DNA of 18,417 nucleotides, taken from DASWIG01 sp965371445 (lineage in GTDB: Bacteria > Acidobacteriota > Thermoanaerobaculia > Multivoradales > J023). Both the position numbers and the translations under genes were made by a program. Below the pieces are notes generated by a model. The model did no database searches, had not been told where the DNA came from, and saw only the letters and a list, made by a program, of their open reading frames with translations. Position 1 is the stretch's first letter; each line of letters opens with the position of its first letter. This document shows positions 1-7,584 of the stretch, in pieces. The DNA is taken from assembly GCA_965371445.1 (NCBI GenBank), contig CBDUYN010000198.1:1-18417 (forward strand), given 5' to 3'.

Positions 1-251
1 GACGAAGGCTCACCTGGAAGCCCTGGCCGAGCTCGAACGCCTCAAGGCCCGACCCCCACGAAGACGAGAGTTGACCCGGCCTGTCGAGGCGGAAGATCAA
101 CTTGTGGACTACCGGCGCGCGCTTGAAAAGCGTCACGGCGACGTCCTCAAGCTTCGCGCCTGGTCGGTGGTGGCCGGCGGTACGCCGGCCGGCGCGGCCA
201 CCGGATCGCCGGCCGCCACCGCGGGCACCCTTGACGACGTCGAACGCCCCG
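1..251. other. Left-edge region, no assignable gene
   Basis: No gene can be named here. The second forward frame is open from base 2 through base 604, and its first 25 or so codons read like a charged helix (HLEALAELERLKARPPRRRE). This could be the tail of a real gene that enters from outside the window. However, the frame continues antisense into the TamB-Omp85 gene, so its openness may only reflect GC-rich composition. The third forward frame stops at 72-74. A second helical-looking stretch in the same second frame (QLVDYRRALEKRHGDVLK, about 98-151) matches no family I recognise. The segment also contains the hairpin listed separately. Confidence 0.3.
165..221. repeat. Nested inverted repeat / hairpin
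   Basis: The outer arms are 165-179 (CGGTGGTGGCCGGCG) and 207-221 (CGCCGGCCGCCACCG); they are complementary except for one base. Inside lies a perfect 8 bp hairpin with a 3-base loop, GGCCGGCG-GTA-CGCCGGCC, at 172-190. There is no T-run on either side, so it is not a textbook intrinsic terminator. It may be a repetitive extragenic palindrome or a relic of a mobile element. In such GC-rich DNA part of the match could be chance. Confidence 0.4.
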
Positions 252-332
252 GGTCGGATCGTCGGCAAGGCGATCGAAGAAGCGTTCGGCTCGTTCGACG
301 AGTTCAAGGCGCGTTTCAAGCAGGCCGGCATG
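252..332 (+). pseudogene. Fe/Mn superoxide dismutase fragment
   Basis: Codons 252-332 encode a peptide containing AIEEAFGSFDEFKARFKQAG. This is the well-known segment of Fe/Mn superoxide dismutase (AI-x-x-FGS-F-x-x-F-K-x-x-F) that opens the C-terminal domain. In intact enzymes it is followed by a conserved FGSGWAWL stretch that leads to the metal-binding DVWEHAYY motif. Here the match stops abruptly after QAGM and is replaced by an unrelated run (ACLLSTFFMLPVHLAQ). No upstream N-terminal domain with its metal-binding histidines is visible in the same frame. About 27 of the usual 200 residues remain, so this is a remnant with no enzyme function. It is the only forward-strand protein signal I accept. 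The boundary near base 332 probably marks a deletion or recombination joint. Confidence 0.6.
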
Positions 333-470
333 GCTTGCTTGCTTTCAACTTTCTTCATGCTGCCCGTTCACCTCGCCCAGCGATCAGCTCAGGCATTTGC
401 GGTGACGCCATGAAGCACAATACTCAATATGATCGTCAGAGCAGCCACCGTGGTCACGGTGCCGCACCGT
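333..470. other. Non-coding spacer between SOD remnant and the TamB-Omp85 gene
   Basis: This spacer is noticeably richer in A and T than its surroundings (for example 333-440, with short tandem GCTT units near 333-344). It lacks any recognisable reading frame and lies downstream of the stop codon of the minus-strand TamB-Omp85 gene. The base composition change coincides with the end of the SOD match and suggests a junction. Confidence 0.4.
446..469 (-). terminator. Candidate hairpin after the TamB-Omp85 stop codon
   Basis: Two overlapping, mutually exclusive hairpins lie just after the TAA at 473-471. One is CGGTG-CCG-CACCG at 457-469; the other is CACCGTG-GT-CACGGTG at 446-461. Neither is followed by a U-tract in the direction of transcription, so Rho-independent termination is doubtful. 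They may instead stabilise the 3' end of a long transcript. Confidence 0.3.
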
Positions 471-3400
471 TTAGAAGGCGTTGCCGAAACCGAAGTACAC
501 CTTGTACGACGGATCTCCCTCGCGCCGGTCGAGGGGCAGGGCGAAGTCGAGACGCAGAGGACCGATCGGCGTCGTCGCCCGCACCCCGACGCCGGCCGAG
601 GTGAAGAGCTTCGCTGCGAAACTCGCTCTCGTCTCCCAGACGTTGCCGGCGTCAAAGAAGACGAGGCCGGTCCATTTCTTCCCCATCGACAAACGCAGCT
701 CCTGGTTGACCACCAGCATCACCTCGCCGCCGAGGGGTCCGCCGTCCGCGCTCTTCGGTCCCAGGCTGTTGAACGGATAGCCGCGTACCGAGAATTCGCC
801 GCCGGCAAAGAGGCGGTCGACCTGCGGCAGCTCGTTGTCAAACGTCTCCAACAGACTGAAACGGTAGGACTGTGCCCACGTCCAGGCGGAACGCGCCCGG
901 CCTCCCCCTGGCGGCGGACGCCGGCGCCGGGAGGATTTCCCCAGCGGCTCGAAAAGCTTGAGCTGAGTGAAGAGGCCGAGGGCCGAGAAGTCGCTGCCCA
1001 GAGTCTGGGACGCCCCGGAAATGTCGATGCTCAGGAAGCGGCCCCGCGGGTCCTGTTTGACGCCCAGCGGGTCCTCGCGGCGGTCGAGGAAGAGCTGCCA
1101 GCCGAGGATGGGGCTTACCAGCCGTTCGTCGACGAAGGCGCCGTCGGGCGTCGGCTCGCGGAGCCGGCGGTCCGCGTAGACACCGTAGAAGCGCGTCCGG
1201 AGGTCCTTTCGCAGCGGAATGGTGATCTGGGCCGAGGTGGTCCAGGCGCTCTCCCGCCTCTCCGGCTGACGCTCGTCCACGCTCGCCTCGACGAAAAGCT
1301 CCAGGTGACTCTTCGTGCCTCGACTGTGTTTGCCCCGGAGCGGCAAGGCGGTGTAGGCGCGCAGACGCTGCTCGGCGTCGCTCCACAGCGCCCGCATCCC
1401 GATCGTGACGCCGTGGCCCAGGAGGTTGCGGTCCGTCGCGTCGACGACGACACCGAGGCCTTCGCCCTCCTCCCAACGCCCGCCGTAGGCCACCGAGTAG
1501 CGTGGCTTCTCCTCGACGTCGAAGACCACCGTCGAGCCGGCGTCGTCCCGTTTCTCGGCCGAGGTGGCGACGCGCTCGAAAACACCCGAGCTATAAAGCC
1601 GACGGCGGGCGTCGCTCAAGACGTCGCCGACCAGCACCGTCTCCGGCTCGACCCGCGCCACCTTGCGCGCCCAGCTTTCCCGGGTCACGCCCAACCCCTC
1701 GAAACGCACCGCGTCGACCCGGTAGCTGGGACCCGGCTCGACGTCGAAAACCAGTGTCATGGCGTTTTCAGGGGTGCCGCCGGGGACGTCGTCGCCGGCG
1801 TCGGCGAGGACGATCCGCGTCTGGGCGTCGGCGTGGCCGCGTTCCTTCAGGGCCTTGTCGATGGCGAGCGCCGAGCGTGCCAGGGCGTCGCGCCGCACCG
1901 GATCACCCGGACGCACCAGCAGCTCGCGCTCCAGGCGGCGGGTCTCGCCCTTGTCCAGGCCCTCGATCCTCACCGACGCCAGGCGCTGACGCGGCCCCGG
2001 GTCCAGGTGGACGACGAGGTCGCCGCCGTCCGCGGAGAGCTCCTGGCCGGTGACGCGTGCCGCCGGATAGCCGAGAGCGGCCAGGCTGTCGACGAGCCGC
2101 CTCTGGGCTGCCGGGTCGCCGGCCGCCAGCTCGACACGGCTCTGTCGATCCGCGAAACGTCCTGCCAGGTACGCCGCATCGACGTCTTCCAGGTCGGGGA
2201 AACGCGGCGGACCGGGATCGATCCGTCGTCCGCCGACGCCGTGGACACGCACGCGCACTGTCCCCCTCGGGGGATCAAGGGGGGGAGACACCGTCTCTTC
2301 CGGGTCGCTCTCGCGGCTCACCGTCACCTCGGGCGCCAGGAAGCCGAGGCCGCGCAGGGCCTGGACCGTCCGCTGGCGCAGCTCGTCGCGTGTCGCCTCG
2401 TCGCGGGGTCCCGGCTGGTAGATCGAGGCGAAAGAACGGCGCAAGGAACGCGGCGGCCGGTCGCCGGTGAAGGCGACCTCGACAAGAGCACCGGGCGAGG
2501 CCGTCACCAACAAGTCGCTGTGCCGGTCACCCGCGGGACGCTCTTCCACCGTCACTCGGGCGTTCGGATAGCCGGCCTTTCGCAATGCCTCGAAGACGTC
2601 GATCTCGACGTCGAAGGCGCTCCCTGCCGGCAGCGCGTCGCCCTTGTCGAGATCGACGGCGCGCTCGAGGCGCCGCTTGCGCACGCCCTCGGGCACCTCG
2701 AAGATCAGACGGCGCAGCTGACGCTCTCCCTCCTGCTCACGAGCGTCCAGGGGGTCCCCCTTTTCTCCTCCACGGGGACGGCCGTCGATCTCGACCGTCT
2801 GTTGCACGACGAGCCCGGCCTTGGCCAGGTCGTTGGTGAAGGCCTGGAATCTGAAGCGCGGCAAGGCGGCCAGGTTGTGGACCTCGAGAAGGTAGATCTG
2901 TCCCTCGGCAGTCCTGACGTCGAAGGCGGCGGAGAGGTCGACCTCCGGCGACAGGTGCTGGGTGACGACGAGACGCGCCTCCGGATTCGACTCGCCGAAA
3001 ATGGCCAACGGACGGTAGCTCAGATCGGTGCCGAGGGCCTTGCCCAGGGAGCCCGCGAGGAGGTCGCCGTAATGCTCGCGCAGGCCCTCGTTCAACTGGT
3101 CGGTCACGTCGACGTCGCCGTCGTCGCGGCCGGTCTCCAGGTCCTCGATCGGGTTCTCCCACATCTCCTCGCCCCACATCCCGGCGTCGTGTCGTAGCGA
3201 GGGGTCCTCCAGGGAGGAGGTGGTCTCGAGCTCCAGGTGCGGGGCGATCTCCGGGTCGCCGGGGAAGCGGATCGTCGCGGTGTCGAGGCGGACGGTCTGG
3301 CCGTAGGCATAGAGCTTGCCGCCGGGATCGACCTCGAGGAGGCCGGCCAGGACCGGACGCGTCAGGGTGCCGCTCACCAACAGCGGCGTCCAGGTGGCGC

Positions 3401-6400
3401 GCAGGTCGGCCAGGTTGTTCTTGATTCTGACGCCTTCGCGGGTGGCGATCACGAGGTCGAGGGCCAGGGTGTCGCTGAAGTCGTCGGTGATCGTCAGCTG
3501 GGGGGCGAAAAGCCGCGCCAGGAGCTCGCGGGTCAGCGGGATGTCGCGCCTCACGACTCCCCGCTCGAGGAAGATCCTGCCCCTGAGACGCGGCGACTCC
3601 TCGGGCGGCCCCCCTCCCTCCCCCCAGGGGGACGACGTCAGCTCCAGGTCGGCGTTGCCGAGGACCGTCAGGCCGTAGTCGAGACGGTAGCGGACACCGC
3701 GAGCCTCCGCGGTGAGCTGGAAACCCTCGCCGCGCCGCCAGCCGCCGCCCAGCGTCAGCTCGCCGCCGTTGAGCCGCGCCCGCGCCGACTCGATGGTGAG
3801 CTCGCCGCGCTCGGCGACGAGGACGACGTCGGGGACCGTGATCCGGGTCAGGTACGGCGACGAATAGGTCAGCTCGGCGTCGGGACCGGTGACCACGAGG
3901 CGGGCGCCGAGGGCCTCGGGCGGACCGGCGAGGCGGGCGTCGAGCTGGAGCGTGCCGTGGCCTTGACCGCCGGTCCAGGGCGCCAGGAAGTCGAGGCCGA
4001 TCTCCCCCGCGGCTTCGACCGCGAGCGACTCGATCCAGTCGTCGAGGCTCGTCGTCGCCGGTACCGGCCACGCCGCAAGTCGGGCACGACCGCGTCCCTT
4101 GAGGCTTTGGTCACCGCGCCGCAGCTCGACCGGATGCAGCGTCAGCTCCCGGCCTTCGAGCGTCAGCTCGAGCGGTGCCGTGGCGGCGATCTCGCCGCGC
4201 GGCGCCGCGAAACGCAGGCCCTCCAGGGTGAGCCGGCCCGCGACCTCGCCGGGGACGTCGGGGTCGAAGCGCAGCGAGCCGTGGGCCGTCGCCCGGGGCC
4301 ACGCCGGCTTCTCTTCTCCATCAAAGCCCAGGTACGGTGGAAGCTCCTCCAGCTCCAAGCCCTCGAAGGTCGCCACCAGGGGCCCGTGGTCGACGGGAAG
4401 CGGCAGCGACTCCAAAGACGGTGCCAGCGACGGTACGGCCCGCGCCAGGGTGGCTAGAGGCAGCGCCGCGGTTAGAGAGGTCTGGCGGTCGCCGAGCTCG
4501 ACGTTGCTTCGAGCTCGGACCGTGCCGCCGTCGAGGTGGAGCGTCACCTCGGTGGGCGCCAGACCCTGGGGCAGGTCGCGCAAGGTTACGACGGCTTCGG
4601 CACCCGTGAACGGTTCGCGGAACGGCAGCTCGACGCGGGCCTCGACACCCACGCCGGCGAGCGGTCCGTCGGCGAAGCGCGCCGCAAGCATCGCGACGTG
4701 GAGGCATGAGGCGTCGCCGGTAGCTCGGAGGTGAGCCTCTTCCAAAACGACGTCGCCGAGGACGACGGCGGGGGCGTCGAGGTCGAGGCTCAGCTCGCGT
4801 CCCGCGGACGTCTGGTGCCAGCCGAGCTCCCCGTCGAGCCGGCCCTCCAGGCCGTGACCGAAGGACGCCAGGTCCAAAGAGTCCACGCGGAAGGACGCGT
4901 CGATCTCCCCGTTCCGCACGCGGACGTCACCGCTCAGGGTGCCCGACAGGCGGGCGGGCTCGCCCCCGGCATCGACGAGGCGGCGTTCGAGCGCCGCCGC
5001 GAGCTCGCTCCAGCGCGCGCCGAGGTCGCGTCGGAGATCGGCGAGGGGCAGCTCGATCTCACCCCGCGCGGCGTCGAGATCGACGACCTCCGGACGCCCG
5101 AGGTCGACGGTGACGGCGCCGGTGAGGCGACGGTATCCGTCCAGCTGGGGCAGGAGGGTCGCTTCGACGTCAAAGCTCCAGGGCTGGCCGAGTCGTGGCT
5201 CACCGAGTCGTGGCTCGCCGACGGCGTTGGCCGTGAGCAGGCTCTCGGCGTGGCGTTCGACGAGGAGCGCGAAGGACGCTGTCGGCTGTCGCAGCGGTCC
5301 TTCGGCACGGACGTCGACCTGCCAGGCGGCGCCGGGGACAAGCTCCTCGAGCCTGGCGGCCCAGGTCTGGGCGTCGAGGAGCGGCAGGAGGCCCGGCCAG
5401 CCGCGTTCGAGTGCCGCGAGGTCGTCGCCCTTGGCGTCCTGGCGGACCTCGAGGTGAGCGCTCACGGTGCCGTCGAGGATCGTGTCCCAGCCTGTCGCGC
5501 GGAGCTCGCCGGTAAGCCGCCGTTTGCCGTCGAGGCCGGGTAGTAACCGACCGTCGGCACGCAGGACGAGCGGCGACTCGTCGGCAACCTCCCCCCGTCG
5601 GACGTCGATCTCGGCTTCGACGATGGGTCCCTCCCCGGCGCGCCGGCGCAGGACGAGGGCGACGTGGCCGCTCTCCAGGCCGTCGTCGAGGACGATCTCC
5701 CCTTCAGCGTCGATGACGGTCGTGGCGAGGAGATCAGGCAGCGGGGCGACGCCGGGGAGCTCGCCCATGAGAGCTAGCGGCAGCTCGCGTCCTTCGAGAC
5801 GCAGCTCGCCGCCCTGCGTGGCGCCGAAGCGCAGCTCGCCCACGACCTCCAGGAAGCCCTGGGTGGACGTGATGCCCGGCACCGTCCCCTTGGGGGGAAC
5901 GAGGGGGGACAGCACTAGCGTCAGGGGCTCGGCTCGAAGCGTGACCGCGAGGCCTTCGTCTCCCGGGAGAGGGCGGGCGGCGAGCTCGACGCCGTCACCG
6001 GCGAGGCTCGCCCTTTCGAGGACGATGCCATCGTCGAGGAGGACCGCCGTCTCGCCGTGCAGCCGGATCGCCGCAAACCGCTGCCCACGGACCACGATCT
6101 CGACGCGTCCGACGTCGAAGGCCAGGTCGAGCCGGGCGTCGCGGAGGGTCCCGTCGATGTCCAGGCCGTCGACGAGGAGGCCGTCGAAGGGCGCTTCGCC
6201 GGGCAGTCCTTCGATGTAGACACCGTTGAGACTCAGCTCGTCGATCTCGAATCGAAGGTCCTGTGAAGAAGGCGGCGGGGCCGGCGTCTCGGATTGAGGC
6301 AATGGGGCGCCGAGGTCGAGGGTCGCGCCGTCGACCTCCAGGCGGCGCAGGGCGAGGTCGCCGCGCAGCAACCGCGTGTCGACGCTCACTTGCAGCCGGT

Positions 6401-6686
6401 CCACGGTGAGGAAGGGCAACGCCGTCTCACCGGCGGCGAGGGCGGCGCCGACAAGCTCCAGGCGAAGCGAGGCGGGATGGAGGTCGAGCCGCTCGGCGGT
6501 GAGACGTAGCCCCGCCGTCTCGTCGAGAGTCGCGGCGAGGCGCTCCAGCAGGAGGCGTCCTACGGCCGGATGACGGCTCGCGAAGACCAGGCCGACGGCG
6601 GCGAGCGCCACCAGCGCGACAGTGAACAGGACGGCAAACAAAGCGCCGCGGGCCGCACGGCGTAGTCGGGAAGGAGGGATGCTCAT
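471..6686 (-). CDS. TamB-Omp85 (TamA/BamA-like) fusion protein
   Basis: This 2071-residue protein joins two partners normally made separately, the inner-membrane-anchored TamB and an outer-membrane Omp85 barrel. Together they handle outer-membrane protein insertion or envelope lipid transport. Residues about 15-36 form an uncleaved-looking signal anchor (ALFAVLFTVALVALAAVGLV). Residues about 40-1000 are repetitive beta-rich AsmA/TamB-like sequence. Residues about 1000-1310 match the TamB C-terminal domain (DUF490), including GVRIKNNLADLRATW and GTLTRPVLAGLLEVDPGGKL. About five POTRA-like units follow at roughly 1320-1727, for example VDAVRFEGLGVTRE and RRRLYSSGVFERV. The barrel runs from about 1729 to the end, with the loop-6 motif GEFSVRGY near 1966, GLVFFDAGNVW, and a terminal aromatic strand ending in FGFGNAF. 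The reading frame is unbroken, so I see no frameshift that could fake the fusion. The start has no clear ribosome site. Fusion architecture is seen directly; function is inferred from the families. Confidence 0.9.
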   Translation of the reverse strand: MSIPPSRLRRAARGALFAVLFTVALVALAAVGLVFASRHPAVGRLLLERLAATLDETAGLRLTAERLDLHPASLRLELVGAALAAGETALPFLTVDRLQVSVDTRLLRGDLALRRLEVDGATLDLGAPLPQSETPAPPPSSQDLRFEIDELSLNGVYIEGLPGEAPFDGLLVDGLDIDGTLRDARLDLAFDVGRVEIVVRGQRFAAIRLHGETAVLLDDGIVLERASLAGDGVELAARPLPGDEGLAVTLRAEPLTLVLSPLVPPKGTVPGITSTQGFLEVVGELRFGATQGGELRLEGRELPLALMGELPGVAPLPDLLATTVIDAEGEIVLDDGLESGHVALVLRRRAGEGPIVEAEIDVRRGEVADESPLVLRADGRLLPGLDGKRRLTGELRATGWDTILDGTVSAHLEVRQDAKGDDLAALERGWPGLLPLLDAQTWAARLEELVPGAAWQVDVRAEGPLRQPTASFALLVERHAESLLTANAVGEPRLGEPRLGQPWSFDVEATLLPQLDGYRRLTGAVTVDLGRPEVVDLDAARGEIELPLADLRRDLGARWSELAAALERRLVDAGGEPARLSGTLSGDVRVRNGEIDASFRVDSLDLASFGHGLEGRLDGELGWHQTSAGRELSLDLDAPAVVLGDVVLEEAHLRATGDASCLHVAMLAARFADGPLAGVGVEARVELPFREPFTGAEAVVTLRDLPQGLAPTEVTLHLDGGTVRARSNVELGDRQTSLTAALPLATLARAVPSLAPSLESLPLPVDHGPLVATFEGLELEELPPYLGFDGEEKPAWPRATAHGSLRFDPDVPGEVAGRLTLEGLRFAAPRGEIAATAPLELTLEGRELTLHPVELRRGDQSLKGRGRARLAAWPVPATTSLDDWIESLAVEAAGEIGLDFLAPWTGGQGHGTLQLDARLAGPPEALGARLVVTGPDAELTYSSPYLTRITVPDVVLVAERGELTIESARARLNGGELTLGGGWRRGEGFQLTAEARGVRYRLDYGLTVLGNADLELTSSPWGEGGGPPEESPRLRGRIFLERGVVRRDIPLTRELLARLFAPQLTITDDFSDTLALDLVIATREGVRIKNNLADLRATWTPLLVSGTLTRPVLAGLLEVDPGGKLYAYGQTVRLDTATIRFPGDPEIAPHLELETTSSLEDPSLRHDAGMWGEEMWENPIEDLETGRDDGDVDVTDQLNEGLREHYGDLLAGSLGKALGTDLSYRPLAIFGESNPEARLVVTQHLSPEVDLSAAFDVRTAEGQIYLLEVHNLAALPRFRFQAFTNDLAKAGLVVQQTVEIDGRPRGGEKGDPLDAREQEGERQLRRLIFEVPEGVRKRRLERAVDLDKGDALPAGSAFDVEIDVFEALRKAGYPNARVTVEERPAGDRHSDLLVTASPGALVEVAFTGDRPPRSLRRSFASIYQPGPRDEATRDELRQRTVQALRGLGFLAPEVTVSRESDPEETVSPPLDPPRGTVRVRVHGVGGRRIDPGPPRFPDLEDVDAAYLAGRFADRQSRVELAAGDPAAQRRLVDSLAALGYPAARVTGQELSADGGDLVVHLDPGPRQRLASVRIEGLDKGETRRLERELLVRPGDPVRRDALARSALAIDKALKERGHADAQTRIVLADAGDDVPGGTPENAMTLVFDVEPGPSYRVDAVRFEGLGVTRESWARKVARVEPETVLVGDVLSDARRRLYSSGVFERVATSAEKRDDAGSTVVFDVEEKPRYSVAYGGRWEEGEGLGVVVDATDRNLLGHGVTIGMRALWSDAEQRLRAYTALPLRGKHSRGTKSHLELFVEASVDERQPERRESAWTTSAQITIPLRKDLRTRFYGVYADRRLREPTPDGAFVDERLVSPILGWQLFLDRREDPLGVKQDPRGRFLSIDISGASQTLGSDFSALGLFTQLKLFEPLGKSSRRRRPPPGGGRARSAWTWAQSYRFSLLETFDNELPQVDRLFAGGEFSVRGYPFNSLGPKSADGGPLGGEVMLVVNQELRLSMGKKWTGLVFFDAGNVWETRASFAAKLFTSAGVGVRATTPIGPLRLDFALPLDRREGDPSYKVYFGFGNAF
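2258..2291. repeat. In-frame GC-rich palindromic element, copy A
   Basis: This is a 34 bp imperfect palindrome with a GTCCCCC left arm and a GGGGGGGAGAC right arm. It matches the complement of 14898-14931 at 31 of 34 positions by my hand alignment. It lies in the second POTRA-like unit of the TamB-Omp85 protein and is read as VSPPLDPPRGTVRV between the helix segment and the last strand. It keeps the frame open. Confidence 0.75.
2754..2779. repeat. In-frame palindromic element, diverged copy F
   Basis: The arms GTCCCC (2754-2759) and GGGGAC (2774-2779) are perfect inverted repeats. The complementary strand aligns with copy B along most of its length with one small gap. It is read as GRPRGGEKGDPLD at the junction between the TamB domain and the first POTRA-like unit. 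It is the most diverged member, so membership is less certain. Confidence 0.5.
3609..3636. repeat. In-frame palindromic element, copy D (shortened)
   Basis: The complement reads GTCCCCCTGGGGGGAGG followed by a G-run. This resembles copies A and C but lacks a few central bases. It is read as SSPWGEGGGPPEE just ahead of the TamB C-terminal domain segment, close to residue 1020. Confidence 0.5.
5188..5217. repeat. 15 bp tandem duplication inside the TamB region
   Basis: Two consecutive 15 bp units (CCGAGTCGTGGCTCA and CCGAGTCGTGGCTCG) differ by one base. They add the repeated peptide GEPRL-GEPRL to the TamB-like part without changing frame. This looks like recent replication slippage. Confidence 0.8.
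5882..5913. repeat. In-frame palindromic element, copy B
   Basis: GTCCCC at 5884-5889 and GGGGAC at 5905-5910 form perfect arms around TTGGGGGGAACGAGG. It lies in the TamB-like N-terminal region near residues 258-268 and is read as LSPLVPPKGTVPG. This resembles the peptide from copy A (SPPLDPPRGTV), which has the same orientation relative to its gene. Confidence 0.7.
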
Positions 6687-6700
6687 TTCACAGGCGCTTT

Positions 6701-6715
6701 CAGCTCAAGGAGCTG
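6701..6715. promoter_or_regulatory. Leader hairpin and six-codon ORF ahead of TamB-Omp85
   Basis: The 80 bp between the Uma2 gene and the TamB-Omp85 start contains a perfect hairpin, CAGCTC-AAG-GAGCTG. The same bases lie inside a tiny minus-strand ORF (ATG at 6720-6718, TGA at 6702-6700, peptide MRSSLS) that ends 13 bases before the main ATG. The fusion gene itself has no obvious Shine-Dalgarno sequence, so coupling from this leader is possible but speculative. No clear promoter hexamers are visible. Confidence 0.25.
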
Positions 6716-6766
6716 CGCATCGCTCCCTCGTCTACCGAGCACGCTATCGCCTGTTCGCGGCGTCTC

Positions 6767-7228
6767 TCAGCCGAAAACCTCCTCGACCGTCACCGTAATC
6801 CCGGCGGTGGGGTCGCGGACCTCACCGCTCGAGAAGGTCTGGGTCTGGCCGTCGGGCTGCAAGATCGAGATGACCTGGAGCATCGGCGCGACGATCCAGC
6901 ACGACTGGACACCTGCCTCGAAGTAGGCGTCGGCCTTTTTGCTCAGCTCATCCATCCCCTGTGTCGGGGAGAGGATCTCGATCACCGTCGTCGGCACCTC
7001 CGACATTCGGATTTCATCGTGGCGCCAGTCGACCGGCAGCTTGGGGTAGATCGAGATGTCAGGCGTGAGCTCCATTGGGAGGTCGAGCGTGAGCTCGGAA
7101 AGGATCGAGTGCTCCCCACCGCGAACGAGGGCGACGATCAGGTTCGTCTGGGCCAGACTATGGTTCCTACTCGGCATCGGCTTGCCACGCTCGGCTTCAT
7201 ACTCGGACAGGGTTTGGGTGGCTTGCAT
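6767..7228 (-). CDS. Uma2-family (DUF820) PD-(D/E)XK-like protein
   Basis: This 153-residue protein matches the Uma2 family, a restriction-endonuclease-like fold found mainly as hypothetical genes in cyanobacteria and other environmental bacteria. Visible signatures, in order, are NHSLAQTNL (22-30), the PD motif in TPDISIYP (55-62), EILSPTQ (84-90), KKADAYFEAGV (97-107) and SCWIV (109-113). D57, E84 and K97 or K98 are the likely catalytic set. It is somewhat shorter than usual members (about 180-200 residues), with a short N-terminal part. The ATG at 7228 is preceded by a good ribosome site (AGGAGACAACG then ATG). It stands alone between the decayed DUF4136/ankyrin locus and the fusion gene. 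Its substrate is unknown, and nothing nearby suggests a restriction or toxin system. Confidence 0.85.
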   Translation of the reverse strand: MQATQTLSEYEAERGKPMPSRNHSLAQTNLIVALVRGGEHSILSELTLDLPMELTPDISIYPKLPVDWRHDEIRMSEVPTTVIEILSPTQGMDELSKKADAYFEAGVQSCWIVAPMLQVISILQPDGQTQTFSSGEVRDPTAGITVTVEEVFG

Positions 7229-7263
7229 CGTTGTCTCCTGGTGGAAGGCCCGGCTGATTCAGC

Positions 7264-7557
7264 TTACCACGGGCGAGATCGGATGAAGAAGCTCGGCGTG
7301 CGCTCAGCGCCGTACGCCCCATGAAGTCGCGGTCGGCCACCCGGGCTCCGCTGCTCGAGCAGCAGGCGGACGACCTCGGTGCAGCCGTTGCTACGGAGAA
7401 GCTCGATGTCCTTCCTGGGCGCCGAAGAGATGAAGGAGGCCCTCTTCCTCGATCGTGAAGCTCTTGTACTTCGAGAAGTCCGCGGACTTGTCGTGGTCCA
7501 CCGAGATGCCGGCGAACGAGCCGGCCGCACGAAGAACAGGGATGTCGTCCTTCTCAT
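7264..7557 (-). pseudogene. Decayed DUF4136 / ankyrin-repeat chimera
   Basis: A start with a strong ribosome site (AAGGAGAAATGCA then ATG at 7557) opens a signal-peptide-like MRRTTSLFFV. The DUF4136-type segment SVDHDKSADFSKYKSFTIEE follows in another frame, at about 7445-7504. An ankyrin-like piece, NGCTEVVRLLLEQ (about 7355-7400), reads in the first frame. Its natural continuation, GARVADRDFMGRTALS (about 7300-7350), is found only in a third frame. At least two frameshifts and a domain fusion are therefore needed to read it. It could be a sequencing-damaged real gene, but the abrupt DUF4136-to-ankyrin change argues for a deletion-derived remnant. The DUF4136 piece resembles the start of the intact gene at 16852-17457 (HIDFDGATAFSEYKTFAL), so it may derive from a paralog. 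Confidence 0.6.
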
Positions 7558-7584
7558 TGCATTTCTCCTTGGTGTTGAGTCTAT

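Noticed and set aside
429..3197. Long forward-strand open frame of 922 codons
   Set aside because: It lies entirely antisense to the TamB-Omp85 gene, shows no family motifs and is explained by GC-rich codon use of the real gene.
6767..7228. Toxin or restriction system built around the Uma2 gene
   Set aside because: No methylase, antitoxin or other defence gene adjoins it; Uma2 genes are commonly solitary.
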